A DNA stretch of 64,000 nt from Roseburia hominis. Lineage in GTDB: Bacteria > Bacillota > Clostridia > Lachnospirales > Lachnospiraceae. Below are positions 27,301-36,446 of this stretch, in pieces (positions within the stretch are counted from its first letter, which is position 1; every line of letters begins with the position of its first letter). The translations under genes and the position numbers were made by a program. The notes beneath the pieces are model-generated. The model had not been told where the DNA came from. It ran no database searches and saw only the letters and a list, made by a program, of their open reading frames with translations. The DNA lies in NCBI RefSeq assembly GCF_021531695.1, contig NZ_JADYUI010000002.1, positions 124,001-188,000 of the forward strand, in the 5' to 3' direction.

Positions 27301-28895
27301 ATCGAGTCAATTGGCGGGTTGGTAACCTGTGCAAATAACTGCTTAAAGTAATTAAATAATGGCTGACGGTCTCCGGACAACACAGCAAGAGAAGTATCAA
27401 TACCCATTGCTGCCGTTCCCTCAACTCCGTTCTTTGCCATCGGAAGAATAACATCCTTCAAAGATTCATAAGTGTAACCAAATGCTTTCTGCATCTTCTG
27501 ACGTTCTTCTTTCGTATATTCCGGAACTCTTTCATTCGGAATCTTTAAGTCTTTTAACTGAATCAGATTACGATCCAGCCATTCTCCATAAGGCTGTTTG
27601 CTTGCATAGTAATTTTTTAATTCTTCATCATCAATCACACGGCCTTCTACCGTATCAACCAATAACATCTTACCCGGTCTTAAACGTTCCTTTACCACAA
27701 TCTTGGTCGGATCGATATCAAGCACACCTACCTCAGAAGAAAGGATTAACTGATCATCATCCGTAATATAATAACGGGAAGGTCTTAAACCATTACGGTC
27801 AAGAACCGCACCCATCTTATCACCATCCGAAAAGACAATCGAAGCAGGTCCATCCCACGGCTCCATCATCGTTGCATAATACTGATAGAAATCTTTCTTA
27901 TTCTGTGCCATTAAAGCATTATTAGACCAAGGCTCCGGAATCATAATCATGACGGCAAGCGGAAGATCCATACCACTCATAACAAGGAATTCCAAAGTAT
28001 TATCTAACATTGCAGAGTCAGATCCTTCGGTATTAACAACCGGAAGAACTTTCTGCAATTCACCTTTCAGATGCTCCGATTCCATGGTTTCTTCTCTTGC
28101 CAACATCTTATCTGCATTACCACGAATGGTATTGATTTCACCATTATGAACGATAAAACGGTTCGGATGTGCTCTCTCCCAGCTCGGATTCGTATTCGTG
28201 GAAAAACGGGAATGTACCATTGCAATGGCAGACTCGTAATCTTTATCCTGTAAATCTGCAAAAAACAGACGCAGCTGGTCTACCAGGAACATACCTTTGT
28301 ATACAATCGTTCTGCTGGACAAAGAAACTACATAGGTATTATCGTTACTCTGTTCAAACACACGACGCGCTACATATAATTTACGGTCAAAATCCAGTCC
28401 CTTTGCAACATCTTTTGGTCTCTTTACAAATGCCTGCATGATATATGGCATACAGTCTACGGCCTTTTTTCCAAGCTTGGTCGGATCGATTGGTACTTCT
28501 CTCCAGCCTAAAAACTCCATACCTTCTTTATCTATAATAACCTCAAACATCTTCTTTGCCTGGTTTCGTGCCAGTTCATCCTGTGGGAAAAAGAACATAC
28601 CAATACCATAATCTCTTTCTCCACCTAAAGAAATGCCGAGAGGTTTTACTGCTTTTGTGAAGAACTTATGCGATATCTGTAAAAGGATACCAACACCATC
28701 ACCAGTTTTCCCTTCGGCATCTTTGCCTGCTCTATGTTTCAGATTTTCAACAATTTTAAGTGCATTTTCTACGGTTGCATGACTCTTCACACCCTTGATA
28801 TTTACTACTGCTCCGATACCGCAGTTATCATGCTCAAATCGTGGATCATACATGCCCTGTGCTACTGCACTGCTTTCGTTTAACTGTGCTCCCAT
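24342..28895 (-). CDS. gltB: Glutamate synthase large subunit
   Basis: A 1517-residue GOGAT alpha subunit of full length. The glutaminase nucleophile is Cys25 in HDNCGIGAVV, so a short propeptide of 24 residues is probably removed. The central and FMN-binding synthase domains follow (GGEDPERIA, VSEAGVGTVAAGVAKAGA). The 3Fe-4S cysteines are in CVMMRVCNLDTC with C-x5-C-x4-C spacing. The C-terminal beta-helix GXGXG domain ends the protein (GYEYM-like CEYMTGGRVVILG). It assimilates ammonium nitrogen together with GltD. A good promoter lies at 28949-28977. Confidence 0.97.
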   Translation of the reverse strand: MGAQLNESSAVAQGMYDPRFEHDNCGIGAVVNIKGVKSHATVENALKIVENLKHRAGKDAEGKTGDGVGILLQISHKFFTKAVKPLGISLGGERDYGIGMFFFPQDELARNQAKKMFEVIIDKEGMEFLGWREVPIDPTKLGKKAVDCMPYIMQAFVKRPKDVAKGLDFDRKLYVARRVFEQSNDNTYVVSLSSRTIVYKGMFLVDQLRLFFADLQDKDYESAIAMVHSRFSTNTNPSWERAHPNRFIVHNGEINTIRGNADKMLAREETMESEHLKGELQKVLPVVNTEGSDSAMLDNTLEFLVMSGMDLPLAVMIMIPEPWSNNALMAQNKKDFYQYYATMMEPWDGPASIVFSDGDKMGAVLDRNGLRPSRYYITDDDQLILSSEVGVLDIDPTKIVVKERLRPGKMLLVDTVEGRVIDDEELKNYYASKQPYGEWLDRNLIQLKDLKIPNERVPEYTKEERQKMQKAFGYTYESLKDVILPMAKNGVEGTAAMGIDTSLAVLSGDRQPLFNYFKQLFAQVTNPPIDSIREKVVTSTTVYIGEDGNLLEEKPINCQVLKVNNPILTNTDIMKIKTMKVEGFKVVVLPIIYYKNTSLEKAIEHLYVEADRAYRDGANILILSDRGVDENHVPIPSLLAVAALQQHLVSTKKRTAVAMILESGEPREVHHFATLLGYGACAINPYLAQDTVKQLVDEHMLDKDYYAAIDDYNKAIINGIVKIASKMGISTIQSYQGSKIFEAIGIDKEVIDKYFTNTVSRIGGITLDDIQKNVNALHSEAYDPLGLETDLTLDSVGRHKMRSGADQHIYNPQTIHLLQQSTKLGDYKMFKEYTDLVDSEERHMNIRGLLDFEYPRKGIPLEEVESVDSIVTRFKTGAMSYGSISKEAHETLAIAMNHLHGKSNTGEGGEDPERIASKNSKVNRCSAIKQVASGRFGVTSRYLVSAEEIQIKMAQGAKPGEGGHLPGKKVYPWIAKTRLSTPGVALISPPPHHDIYSIEDLEQLIYDLKNSNRDARISVKLVSEAGVGTVAAGVAKAGAQVVLISGYDGGTGAAPQSSIHNAGLPWELGLAETHQTLIMNGLRNKVRIETDGKLMSGRDVAIAALLGAEEFGFATAPLVTMGCVMMRVCNLDTCPAGIATQNPELRKRFAGKPEYVENFMRFIAEELREYMAKLGFRTVDEMVGRSDLLKVRDDLTDREKEIDLSKILHNPFADTKKKVIFDPKQVYDFELEKTKDEKILLKQLASALEKGERRSIDVEVTNTDRSFGTIFGSEITKRYDDTLDEDTFIVKCNGAGGQSFGAFIPKGLTLELVGDSNDYFGKGLSGGKLVVYPPAGVKFKKDENIVIGNVALYGATSGKAFINGVAGERFCVRNSGATAVVEGVGDHGCEYMTGGRVVILGKTGKNFAAGMSGGIAYVLDEDNDLYTRMNKEMVFSEEVSSKYDVLELKDMIKEHVALTNSEKGKQILDNFSEYLPKFKKIIPYDYNRMMNAIVQMEEKGLSSEQAQIEAFYANTNN

Positions 28896-28948
28896 CGTAT
28901 CTTCCTTTCTTTATACTACGAAAAAAGACTTTTCGTTTGCTAAATCCT

Positions 28949-28977
28949 ACTATACAACTTTTCTTTTACTTTGTAAA
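28949..28977 (-). promoter_or_regulatory. Promoter of gltB-gltD
   Basis: Minus strand TTTACA (28972-28977), 17-bp spacer, TATAGT (28949-28954), about 54 bp before the ATG. Confidence 0.75.
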
Positions 28978-29091
28978 CAAGTTTTTTTGTTAAATTGTCT
29001 GATTATTTGATTATTGTGTTTTCTGCGCATTATTTTTCTGACAATATATGTTATTTTTTCAATCAATGCATACTCTCGCGTTTTAATAAAC

Positions 29092-29410
29092 TGTTGTTGG
29101 TGTCAAAAGGTTGCAAAAAAACATTAATCTGTCATATTGCATAAAAATGTAATTTGGTATTTGTGACTTATGAAGGATATTAGATTTTCTTAATGTTCTG
29201 TAAACTATTCCAGCAACTCAGCAACAGGATGTTGATGAGAGCCCATGTTGAGCCATGGATGGCGAATCGTGGGCGATTGCGGTCGTGATTCAAACACTTG
29301 TCAGAACATTTAGAAAATGTTATATCCGTAATTCGGAACAAATGACAAATTACATCTTTGTGCAATATGACAAACAAAAATTAATTTGCAACCTTTTGAC
29401 CCAAACAACA
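29092..29410. mobile_element. 319-bp inverted-repeat element with 5-bp target duplication
   Basis: Terminal arms of 65 bp (29092-29156 and 29346-29410) match in about 53 positions; both start TGTTGTT and share GTCAAAAGGTTGCAAA, TGTCATATTGCA and ATGTAATTTG. Further weaker pairing continues inward (AATGTTCTG/CAGAACATT), leaving a GC-richer centre of about 90 bp. TAAAC occurs directly on both sides (29087-29091, 29411-29415), the expected mark of transposition. There is no ORF inside, so it would need a transposase in trans. The left flank is itself a copy of the repeat seen at 22381. Confidence 0.8.
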
Positions 29411-29430
29411 TAAACTAAGATTGTCAAGCA

Positions 29431-29478
29431 AAAAAACCTCTGTAAACCAGATATCCATCTAATTTACAGAGGTTTTAT
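29431..29478. terminator. Terminator of the CPBP protease gene
   Basis: AACCTCTGTAAA with TTTACAGAGGTT forms a 12-bp stem flanked by an A run and TTTTATTT. It overlaps the stop codon and can act in both directions. Confidence 0.85.
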
Positions 29479-30262
29479 TTCTCCCTATATACCAAATCAC
29501 AATTCCTGCCACCAAAAGCATAATAATTGAAATAGGAAGCAAAAACGGATTTTCCTTCGTAAGCCATCCAAGAAAACCTGTTTCCACTCGAAATACCGAT
29601 ACTGCATTCGCAGTAGCATGTGCCAAAACCGGTACATACAACTTGTTTTCCGTTTCAAGCACAAATGCAAGAAATGCTCCGATGAATCCGGCATAGAGGA
29701 ACTGTACCAGATTAAAATGCATCGCTCCAAAAATAACTGCAGATAAAATCATGGATGGTAAAAACGGATTCCATGCCCTCAATCTCTTAAATACGATTCC
29801 GCGGTATAATGTTTCCTCAATAATCGGCGTAATGACCGATGTTCCCAGTAATTCGATCCATAACGTACTGCTAAAAAATGTCTTCGTTACTTTCTGATAA
29901 CCCGCCGACTGCTCCTGCATCGGAGTAAGTGCAATCAGATTATTTAACCCAATTGCCAGAAGTGCCGAAGCAAAGCAGATAAGCAACAGCCGGGTAAGCT
30001 TTTGTACAATTTTTCTTTGTCTTGTTCCCATTTCTTCTTCAAAAGCATTTGTCTGTGCTTTTTCCATCTTTCTATCGCTGTGATAAAGAAAGAAAATGAC
30101 CGGTGAAGAAATGAGTGCCGTCAATATCTGAAGTGCCATTTTGCTTAAAAATTCTTCCACTCCCGCCATCGTAAGAATGGTATACACGCAATCTGAAAGA
30201 ATCACATACACCAATACCGGATATAACACATTCCACACATGATAAAATTTAGTATTTTTCAA
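29459..30262 (-). CDS. CPBP-family intramembrane glutamic endopeptidase
   Basis: A 267-residue membrane protein with about seven helices of the CAAX/CPBP (Abi) family. Motif 1 EETLYRGIVFKRLR (near residue 163) holds the catalytic Glu pair and Arg. Motif 2 is HFN near 200, and motif 3 HATANAV near 232. The start is TTG (30260-30262) with GAGGTG ten bases upstream; it overlaps the phosphatase gene by 14 bp. It is the last gene after parE-parC and the HAD phosphatase. Substrate unknown; some relatives process peptides or confer bacteriocin immunity. Confidence 0.88.
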   Translation of the reverse strand: MKNTKFYHVWNVLYPVLVYVILSDCVYTILTMAGVEEFLSKMALQILTALISSPVIFFLYHSDRKMEKAQTNAFEEEMGTRQRKIVQKLTRLLLICFASALLAIGLNNLIALTPMQEQSAGYQKVTKTFFSSTLWIELLGTSVITPIIEETLYRGIVFKRLRAWNPFLPSMILSAVIFGAMHFNLVQFLYAGFIGAFLAFVLETENKLYVPVLAHATANAVSVFRVETGFLGWLTKENPFLLPISIIMLLVAGIVIWYIGRNKTSVN

Positions 30263-30893
30263 GGTAACTTTTCACCTCTTTTACATCCATTAAAACAGCC
30301 TTCGCCCCGGCATCCATAAGTTCTTCCTTTGTTCCGTAACCATACGAAACACCGACACATTCCATACCAACCACCTTTGCCCCTAAGGCATCAAATTTCG
30401 TATCACCGATAAGAACACATTCCTCTGCTTTCTTATCAAGACGTCTTAACGCTTCAAGCAATACATCTTTTTTTGCATTTCTCGGTCCATTCATCTCTGC
30501 ACCGACCACTTCATCAAAATATTCGAATATTCCGAAATGTTTCAGAATAGTTTCACAGGAACTTTCCGGTTTTGAAGATGCAAGTGCAATCGTATGCCCA
30601 CTCTCCTTAAGTGTTTTTAGCATTTCTTCCACATCAGGATAAAGCTCACACTCAAAAATACCGACTTTATGATAACGCTCTCTGTATTTTTGCACTCCAA
30701 TTTTTGCTTTTTCTTCCGTAAAGCCATAATGCTCCATAAAAGAGTCCATAAGCGGAGGTCCTACAAAGAATCGCAGATTCGATAATTCCGGTTCTTCTAT
30801 TCCAAAAAAGGAAAGCGCATACTGTGCACACTTTGTAATTCCATACCCGGAATCTACAATTGTCCCATCTAAATCAAAAAGAATGGTTTTCAT
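30249..30893 (-). CDS. HAD phosphatase (phosphoglycolate phosphatase-like)
   Basis: A 214-residue HAD hydrolase with a small helical C1 cap. Motifs are DLDGTIVDSG (residues 6-15), ASSKPES near 110 and IGDTKFDALGAKVVG near 165. This matches PGP/PpaX-like phosphatases. Its start codon overlaps the parC stop (TAATG), so it is translated from the topoisomerase message. The shared operon does not reveal a joint function. Confidence 0.88.
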   Translation of the reverse strand: MKTILFDLDGTIVDSGYGITKCAQYALSFFGIEEPELSNLRFFVGPPLMDSFMEHYGFTEEKAKIGVQKYRERYHKVGIFECELYPDVEEMLKTLKESGHTIALASSKPESSCETILKHFGIFEYFDEVVGAEMNGPRNAKKDVLLEALRRLDKKAEECVLIGDTKFDALGAKVVGMECVGVSYGYGTKEELMDAGAKAVLMDVKEVKSYLEKY

Positions 30894-33130
30894 TAACGCT
30901 TTACTCCTTTCGTATCTCTGTTTGCCACATGAAGCCTGTTTAGCGCAACTTCCTTATCCTTTACCGTAACACTGACACTCTCGCCTTCTTTTAATAAATA
31001 AATGGCTTCTAAGGCATCTCCCACGGCAAGGCGCATCCCTCTTACTCCGATTGCTCCCTTTTTCTTTTCCGGAACGGTATTTCCCTCGATTCGTAAGAAC
31101 ATATCTTTTTTCGACTGCATTACGATATGATCTGTTTCTTCCATCACCTGCACAAAAATAAGCTCATCTTCTTCGGAAAGTTTAGTCGCCGCTGTTGTGC
31201 GCTTTGCCACATCAAACTCAGCGCCATCCACAAGCTTTATCATTGCATTTCTCGTTCCAAACAAAACTTTCTGATTTCTGATATGCTCCATACTGGTAAT
31301 ATAAATAAGGTCTTCCTCACTGCTGTTATAGTTACTCACATTATCAATCGGCGTTCCCTTATCCCTGAACTTACCATACGGAAGGTCTAACACTTTTACC
31401 AAATGCATCTGCCCTTTATTTGTAAAAAGACAAATTTTATCTGTATTCTTACAGAAAATAAGATAGCGGTTTTCTGTATCTGCTGCTTCTTTGTTCCGCT
31501 CATACGTAGAAACATCAATCGTTTTTGCATACCCAAAACGATCCATCAGAACTACAACACCCATCTCTTCAATCTTTTTTTCTTCAAAAACTACTTCTGC
31601 TGCATTTTCAATCTTTGTCCTACGTGCTACACCATACTCCTTTTTGTAGCGTTCCAGCTCCTTAATAATCACCTTTGCCATCGTTGCACGATTACTTAAG
31701 ATATCTTCGTATTGTGCAATATTCTTCAATGTTTCTTCATGTTCTTTTTTAAGTGCTTCAAGTTCAAGACCAATCAGTTTATACAAACGCATTTCAAGAA
31801 TTGCAGTTGCCTGGCGCTCCGTAAAATGAAGCTCTTTTGCCATGTTTTCAGATTCTTTTGATTTGAAATGAATATTGGTAACATCTCCCATAGTAAGGCA
31901 TGCCCTGGCATCTTTGATATTCGTACTGCCACGCAAAATTTCAATAATTAAATCAATGACATCGCAGGCACCGATTAATCCTTCCTGAATCTCTTTTTTA
32001 TCCAGTTCTTTCGCAAGGAGTGTCTTATACTTTCTGGTTGCAAGTTCATACTGGAAATTCACATGATGGCGAATAAGCGGTACTATACCAAGCGTCTCCG
32101 GTCTTCCGTCTGCAACTGCAAGCATATTGACGCCAAACGTATCCTCAAGCTTTGTTTTTTTATAAAGCATGTTTTTTAAATTTTCGATATCAGCACCTTT
32201 TTTGACTTCAATAACAATACGGATTCCTTCTTTGGAAGACTGATTGGAAATATCTACAATATCTGTTGTCTTTTTTGATTCGACCAGACTATAAACATCA
32301 TTTAAAAACTTTCCGATATTAAGGCCAATCATCGTATATGGGATTTCCGTAATGACCAGACGTTCTCTTCCGCCTTTTGCCTTTTCCACTTCAACTTTAC
32401 CGCGGATTTTAATTTTTCCGACACCGGTCGAATAAATGGATAAAAGCTCATCCTTATTCGTCACAATACCTCCTGTCGGGAAATCCGGTCCTTTGATATA
32501 TTCCATCATCTGTTCCGTATTGATATCCGGATTCTTCATATAGGCAATCACACCATCAATCACTTCGCCAAAATTGTGCGGTGGAATATTCGTTGCCATA
32601 CCAACCGCAATTCCCTCTGCTCCGTTAATTAAAATATTTGGCACCTTTACCGGTAAAACCTCCGGTTCTTTTTCCGTCTCATCAAAGTTCGGCACAAAAT
32701 CAACGACATCTTTATCCAGATCAGACAGATACACGTCCTGCGTTACTTTTTTCAAACGTGCTTCCGTATAACGCATGGCAGCGGCACCATCCCCCTCGAT
32801 GGAGCCAAAGTTTCCGTGTCCGTCTACCAGTGCCATTCCTTTTTTGAAATCCTGTGCAAGCACGACAAGTGCCTCGTAAATCGAGCTGTCACCATGTGGA
32901 TGATATTTACCCATGGTATCTCCGACAATACGGGCACATTTACGATATGGCTTGTCATAACGAATTCCAAGCTCATACATATCATATAAAGTTCTTCTTT
33001 GTACCGGTTTTAAGCCATCTCTTACATCCGGCAGGGCTCTTGAAATAATGACACTCATCGCATAGTCAATATAAGATTTCTGCATTATTTCCGAATATTC
33101 TGTATGAATCAAACGATCTTCTGTCTGCAT
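30893..33130 (-). CDS. parC: DNA topoisomerase IV subunit A (ParC-type)
   Basis: A 745-residue type IIA topoisomerase A subunit. The catalytic Tyr is in ARLKKVTQDVYLSDLDKD / RYTEARL region near 120, and the quinolone region reads KYHPHGDSSIYEAL with Ser and Glu at the classic positions, i.e. wild type. The C-terminal beta-pinwheel is short, and I find no GyrA box (QRRGGKG), the sequence needed for negative supercoiling. It is therefore more like topo IV than gyrase, and the genes are paired with parE away from any dnaA region. It decatenates daughter chromosomes. Confidence 0.88.
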   Translation of the reverse strand: MQTEDRLIHTEYSEIMQKSYIDYAMSVIISRALPDVRDGLKPVQRRTLYDMYELGIRYDKPYRKCARIVGDTMGKYHPHGDSSIYEALVVLAQDFKKGMALVDGHGNFGSIEGDGAAAMRYTEARLKKVTQDVYLSDLDKDVVDFVPNFDETEKEPEVLPVKVPNILINGAEGIAVGMATNIPPHNFGEVIDGVIAYMKNPDINTEQMMEYIKGPDFPTGGIVTNKDELLSIYSTGVGKIKIRGKVEVEKAKGGRERLVITEIPYTMIGLNIGKFLNDVYSLVESKKTTDIVDISNQSSKEGIRIVIEVKKGADIENLKNMLYKKTKLEDTFGVNMLAVADGRPETLGIVPLIRHHVNFQYELATRKYKTLLAKELDKKEIQEGLIGACDVIDLIIEILRGSTNIKDARACLTMGDVTNIHFKSKESENMAKELHFTERQATAILEMRLYKLIGLELEALKKEHEETLKNIAQYEDILSNRATMAKVIIKELERYKKEYGVARRTKIENAAEVVFEEKKIEEMGVVVLMDRFGYAKTIDVSTYERNKEAADTENRYLIFCKNTDKICLFTNKGQMHLVKVLDLPYGKFRDKGTPIDNVSNYNSSEEDLIYITSMEHIRNQKVLFGTRNAMIKLVDGAEFDVAKRTTAATKLSEEDELIFVQVMEETDHIVMQSKKDMFLRIEGNTVPEKKKGAIGVRGMRLAVGDALEAIYLLKEGESVSVTVKDKEVALNRLHVANRDTKGVKR

Positions 33131-33207
33131 AATAATTTCCTTCTATTCCAATCAAATTAAAACGGGCATTCGCACTCCGCTTCGCTACTTACTCATGAAC
33201 GCTATTT

Positions 33208-35130
33208 CTAAGTATCTATCTCTGCTTCTTTTGCATATTTATAGATAAACGCTTTTCTTGGCGGCACATCTGTCCCCATCAACATTGCAGTCACATCCGA
33301 CGCGGTAATTGCATCTTCGATCTCGACCTTTTTCAGTAACCTGGTTTCCGGGTTTAATGTTGTCTCCCAAAGCTGCTCCGCATCCATCTCACCAAGACCT
33401 TTGTAACGCTGTAAAGTAAAAGGTCCTTTCTGCTTTTTGCGATATTTGGCCAAGGCATCATCGTCATACAGATACTCTTCCTTCCCACGCTTTGGAATTG
33501 CCTTATAAAGCGGTGGCATCGCAAGATAAATATGCCCCTCAAAGATAAGTTCCGGCATAAAGCGATAAAACAATGTCAAAAGTAACGTGGAGATATGTGC
33601 ACCATCCACATCGGCATCTGCCATGATAATAATCTTATCGTAACGAAGCTTTGTGATATCAAAATCATTACCATATCCTTCGGAAAATCCGCAGCCAAAC
33701 GCATTAATCATCGTCTTTATCTCTGCATTTGCAAGCACCTTATCTATACTTGCTTTTTCTACATTTAAAATCTTTCCCCGAATCGGCATAATTGCCTGAT
33801 ACATACGATTCCTTGCCATTTTGGCAGAACCACCGGCAGAATCTCCCTCGACGATAAAAATTTCACACTGTGAGGCATCTCTCGATTCACAGTTTGCCAG
33901 TTTCCCATTGGAATCAAAAGAAAACTTTTGTTTCGTTAAGAGATTTGTTTTCGCCTTTTCCTCTGTTTTTCTGATTTTTGCGGCCTTTTCTGCGCAGGAA
34001 ATCACTGCTTTTAATGTCTCTAAATTCTTATCAAAATAAAGCTGAATCTCATCACCGGTAATTTTTCCGGTAATCCTTGCCGCATCCTGATTGTCCAGTT
34101 TCGTCTTAGTCTGTCCCTCGAAGCGCGGATCCGGATGTTTAATGGAAATAACCGCTGTCATTCCGTTTCTGACATCGGTTCCGGTGAAGTTTGCATCTTT
34201 TTCCTTTAAAATTCCAAGTTCTCTTGCATAAGAATTGATTACCGTCGTAAACGTTGTCTTAAATCCTGTAATATGTGTTCCGCCCTCCGCATTATAAATG
34301 TTGTTGCAAAATCCTAAAATATTCTCATGAAACTCATTCGTATACTGAAACGCAGCCTCTACGGAAATTCCCTCACTCTCGCCTTTAAAATAGACCACAT
34401 CATGCAAGGTTTCCAGATTTTTATTTAAATCCTTGACAAAGCCAATGATTCCATCCACTTCATGAAATTCAATATGTTCTACCTCTTCGCCACGTTTATC
34501 CTCGTAAATAATGGTAAGATTCGGATTTAAATAAGCAGTCTCATGCAACCTGCTCTTTACTTCGTCTTCTTTAAAGCGTGTTTTTTCAAAAATTTCCGGA
34601 TCCGGAAGAAAATTAATCTTTGTTCCTGTCTTTTTGGTTTTTCCAATTACCGGAAGTAAGCCTTTTTCAAGTTCTAAAACCGGAACACCTCTTTCATAAC
34701 GATCATGATGAATCGCTCCATTCCTGCTTATTTCCACATCCATGTAAGTGGATAATGCATTTACCACTGAAGAACCGACACCATGCAAACCTCCACTGGT
34801 CTTATAAGCAGCATTATCAAACTTGCCACCCGCATGCAATGTCGTAAATACGATGCGTGCCGCCGAAACACCTTTTTTATGCATTTCAACCGGAATTCCA
34901 CGTCCATTATCTTCCACAGTACAGGAGCCGTCCGCTTCCAATGTTACCCATATTTTGTCACATACGCCTGCCAAATGCTCATCGACCGAATTATCCACAA
35001 TCTCATAAATCAGATGATTTAATCCCTTTCTTGATACACTTCCGATATACATTCCCGGTCTTTTCCGCACCGCCTCTAAACCTTCCAGTACGGAAATGCT
35101 ACTTGCATCATATGTTGTATTCCCTGCCAT
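33208..35130 (-). CDS. parE: DNA topoisomerase IV subunit B (ParE-type)
   Basis: A 640-residue ATPase subunit. The GHKL fold shows EIVDNSVDEHLAG (near residue 45), GRGIPV and GGLHGVGSSVVNAL. The Toprim domain has EGDSAGGSAKMARNR near 425 and DADVDGAHI near 500, and the end has QRYKGLGEMDAEQLW. The length fits ParE or a compact Gram-positive GyrB. It is 77 bp upstream of parC in the same direction. The topo IV naming rests mainly on the partner's missing GyrA box. Confidence 0.87.
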   Translation of the reverse strand: MAGNTTYDASSISVLEGLEAVRKRPGMYIGSVSRKGLNHLIYEIVDNSVDEHLAGVCDKIWVTLEADGSCTVEDNGRGIPVEMHKKGVSAARIVFTTLHAGGKFDNAAYKTSGGLHGVGSSVVNALSTYMDVEISRNGAIHHDRYERGVPVLELEKGLLPVIGKTKKTGTKINFLPDPEIFEKTRFKEDEVKSRLHETAYLNPNLTIIYEDKRGEEVEHIEFHEVDGIIGFVKDLNKNLETLHDVVYFKGESEGISVEAAFQYTNEFHENILGFCNNIYNAEGGTHITGFKTTFTTVINSYARELGILKEKDANFTGTDVRNGMTAVISIKHPDPRFEGQTKTKLDNQDAARITGKITGDEIQLYFDKNLETLKAVISCAEKAAKIRKTEEKAKTNLLTKQKFSFDSNGKLANCESRDASQCEIFIVEGDSAGGSAKMARNRMYQAIMPIRGKILNVEKASIDKVLANAEIKTMINAFGCGFSEGYGNDFDITKLRYDKIIIMADADVDGAHISTLLLTLFYRFMPELIFEGHIYLAMPPLYKAIPKRGKEEYLYDDDALAKYRKKQKGPFTLQRYKGLGEMDAEQLWETTLNPETRLLKKVEIEDAITASDVTAMLMGTDVPPRKAFIYKYAKEAEIDT

Positions 35131-35160
35131 TTCATCTACTCCCTATCTGTTTCATTCTTT

Positions 35161-36252
35161 CTAATCTTCATCCATTAAAGATTGTCTCTGATAATTCATA
35201 TGCGAAATTACCATCATCGCTATTTTAAAAGTCATGGCATCCTCAAATTTGCGGATATCAAGACCAATCATCTTCTGTAAACGCTCCAAGCGGTAAACTA
35301 ACGTATTACGATGCACATAAAGCTGTCTTGCTGTCTCTGAGATATTTAAATTGTTTTCAAAGAATTTTTGAATCGTCACCATGGTTTCTTCATCCAGATC
35401 CAGCTTAATATCGCCAATCACCTCTGAAATAAACATTTCACAAAGACTCATTGGAAGCTGGTAAATCAGCCTTCCAATTCCAAGTTTTGCATAAGAAATT
35501 GTTTCTTTCTGCATATAAAAAATATTTGCCACTTCCAAAGCCATCTTCGCTTCCTGATAAGATTTTGGAATATCCTGTAACTTGTCCACATAATTACCAT
35601 AACCCACACGCACTCTTACCATTGCTTCCATATGCAGGTTATCTACCATCATTTTCGCTATATCTTCTGCTTCTTTTTCACTTTTTATGTTTGTAGCATC
35701 TTTAATTAATATTACATTCTGCTCATCAACCTGCGTAACAAAATCCTTATTTCTCTCCGAAAACATGCCTTTTATCGTTTCCATAACAAGAGCATCATTC
35801 TTTCCTTCTACTTCAATTACAAAAACAATTCTTCTCGTCTGTTCAATATGAAGTTTCTGCGCCTTATTATACATGTCTACCACAAGCATATTTCCAAGCA
35901 GAATATTCTGCATAAAATTGTTGCGATCAAACTGTTCTCTATAAGATACCACAATATTACGAATCTGACATACGGCAAGTCGCCCCACCATAAATGCCTC
36001 ATCAGAAGACGATTTTGCAATTAAGGTGAATACCACCTCATCCTCAATAATCACTTTAAAATAATGACATCCTAATAACATCTGGCTTTCCGCCAAAGAT
36101 TCAAAAAAACTGCCAACCGCCTGATAAACTTCCTCTTCCGGTTCAAATGTTGCCGCAATTTTTCTGCCCTTTTCATCATAGAGTGCCAGATCAGTTCTTG
36201 ATATTTCTTTTATTTCATCCAATGCAGCCTGAATTTTATGATTTGATAACAT
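35161..36252 (-). CDS. PucR/CdaR-like transcriptional regulator
   Basis: A 363-residue regulator. The N-terminal region resembles a sugar-diacid recognition domain (IQAALDEIKEISRTDLALYDEKGRKI). A GGDEF-like middle domain follows (about 130-270, RVGYGNYVDKLQDIPKSYQEAKMAL). The C-terminal PucR helix-turn-helix is NLNISETARQLYVHRNTLVYRLERL near residue 310. I place the start at ATG 36252, six bases after GGAG; four more upstream codons are possible. Its neighbours (parE, msmK) are unrelated, so the regulon is unclear. The orphan sugar ATPase upstream is one candidate. Confidence 0.82.
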   Translation of the reverse strand: MLSNHKIQAALDEIKEISRTDLALYDEKGRKIAATFEPEEEVYQAVGSFFESLAESQMLLGCHYFKVIIEDEVVFTLIAKSSSDEAFMVGRLAVCQIRNIVVSYREQFDRNNFMQNILLGNMLVVDMYNKAQKLHIEQTRRIVFVIEVEGKNDALVMETIKGMFSERNKDFVTQVDEQNVILIKDATNIKSEKEAEDIAKMMVDNLHMEAMVRVRVGYGNYVDKLQDIPKSYQEAKMALEVANIFYMQKETISYAKLGIGRLIYQLPMSLCEMFISEVIGDIKLDLDEETMVTIQKFFENNLNISETARQLYVHRNTLVYRLERLQKMIGLDIRKFEDAMTFKIAMMVISHMNYQRQSLMDED

Positions 36253-36352
36253 CTTTCTCTCCATTATGCTTTCTTATTACTAATTTTCTTTTCTCCCGAA
36301 GCGCCTTTGTTCCCTTCCGGAAAATTCAAAAAATTTCCCAGAAAGGAACAAA

Positions 36353-36380
36353 GAACCGGATGCAACATAACATCCGGTTC
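36353..36380. terminator. Terminator-like hairpin after msmK
   Basis: GAACCGGATG/CATCCGGTTC, perfect 10-bp stem with an 8-base loop. A weaker outer repeat CTTTGTTCC...GGAACAAAG (36305-36352) lies beside it. The T runs are short. Confidence 0.65.
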
Positions 36381-36446
36381 TCGTAATATCTTTCGTTCAA
36401 GACGATAGGAAGTACGTTCTCACTTTCTACCGTATATCTTACAAAA

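Noticed and set aside
25030-28441. Long open frames on the plus strand opposite gltB
   Set aside because: They are shadows of a well-conserved gene: no ribosome sites, no family similarity and odd Cys/His/Leu-rich composition.
32841-32900. Quinolone-resistance change in the A subunit
   Set aside because: The motif HPHGDSSIYEAL keeps Ser and the acidic residue at the classic positions, so it looks wild type.
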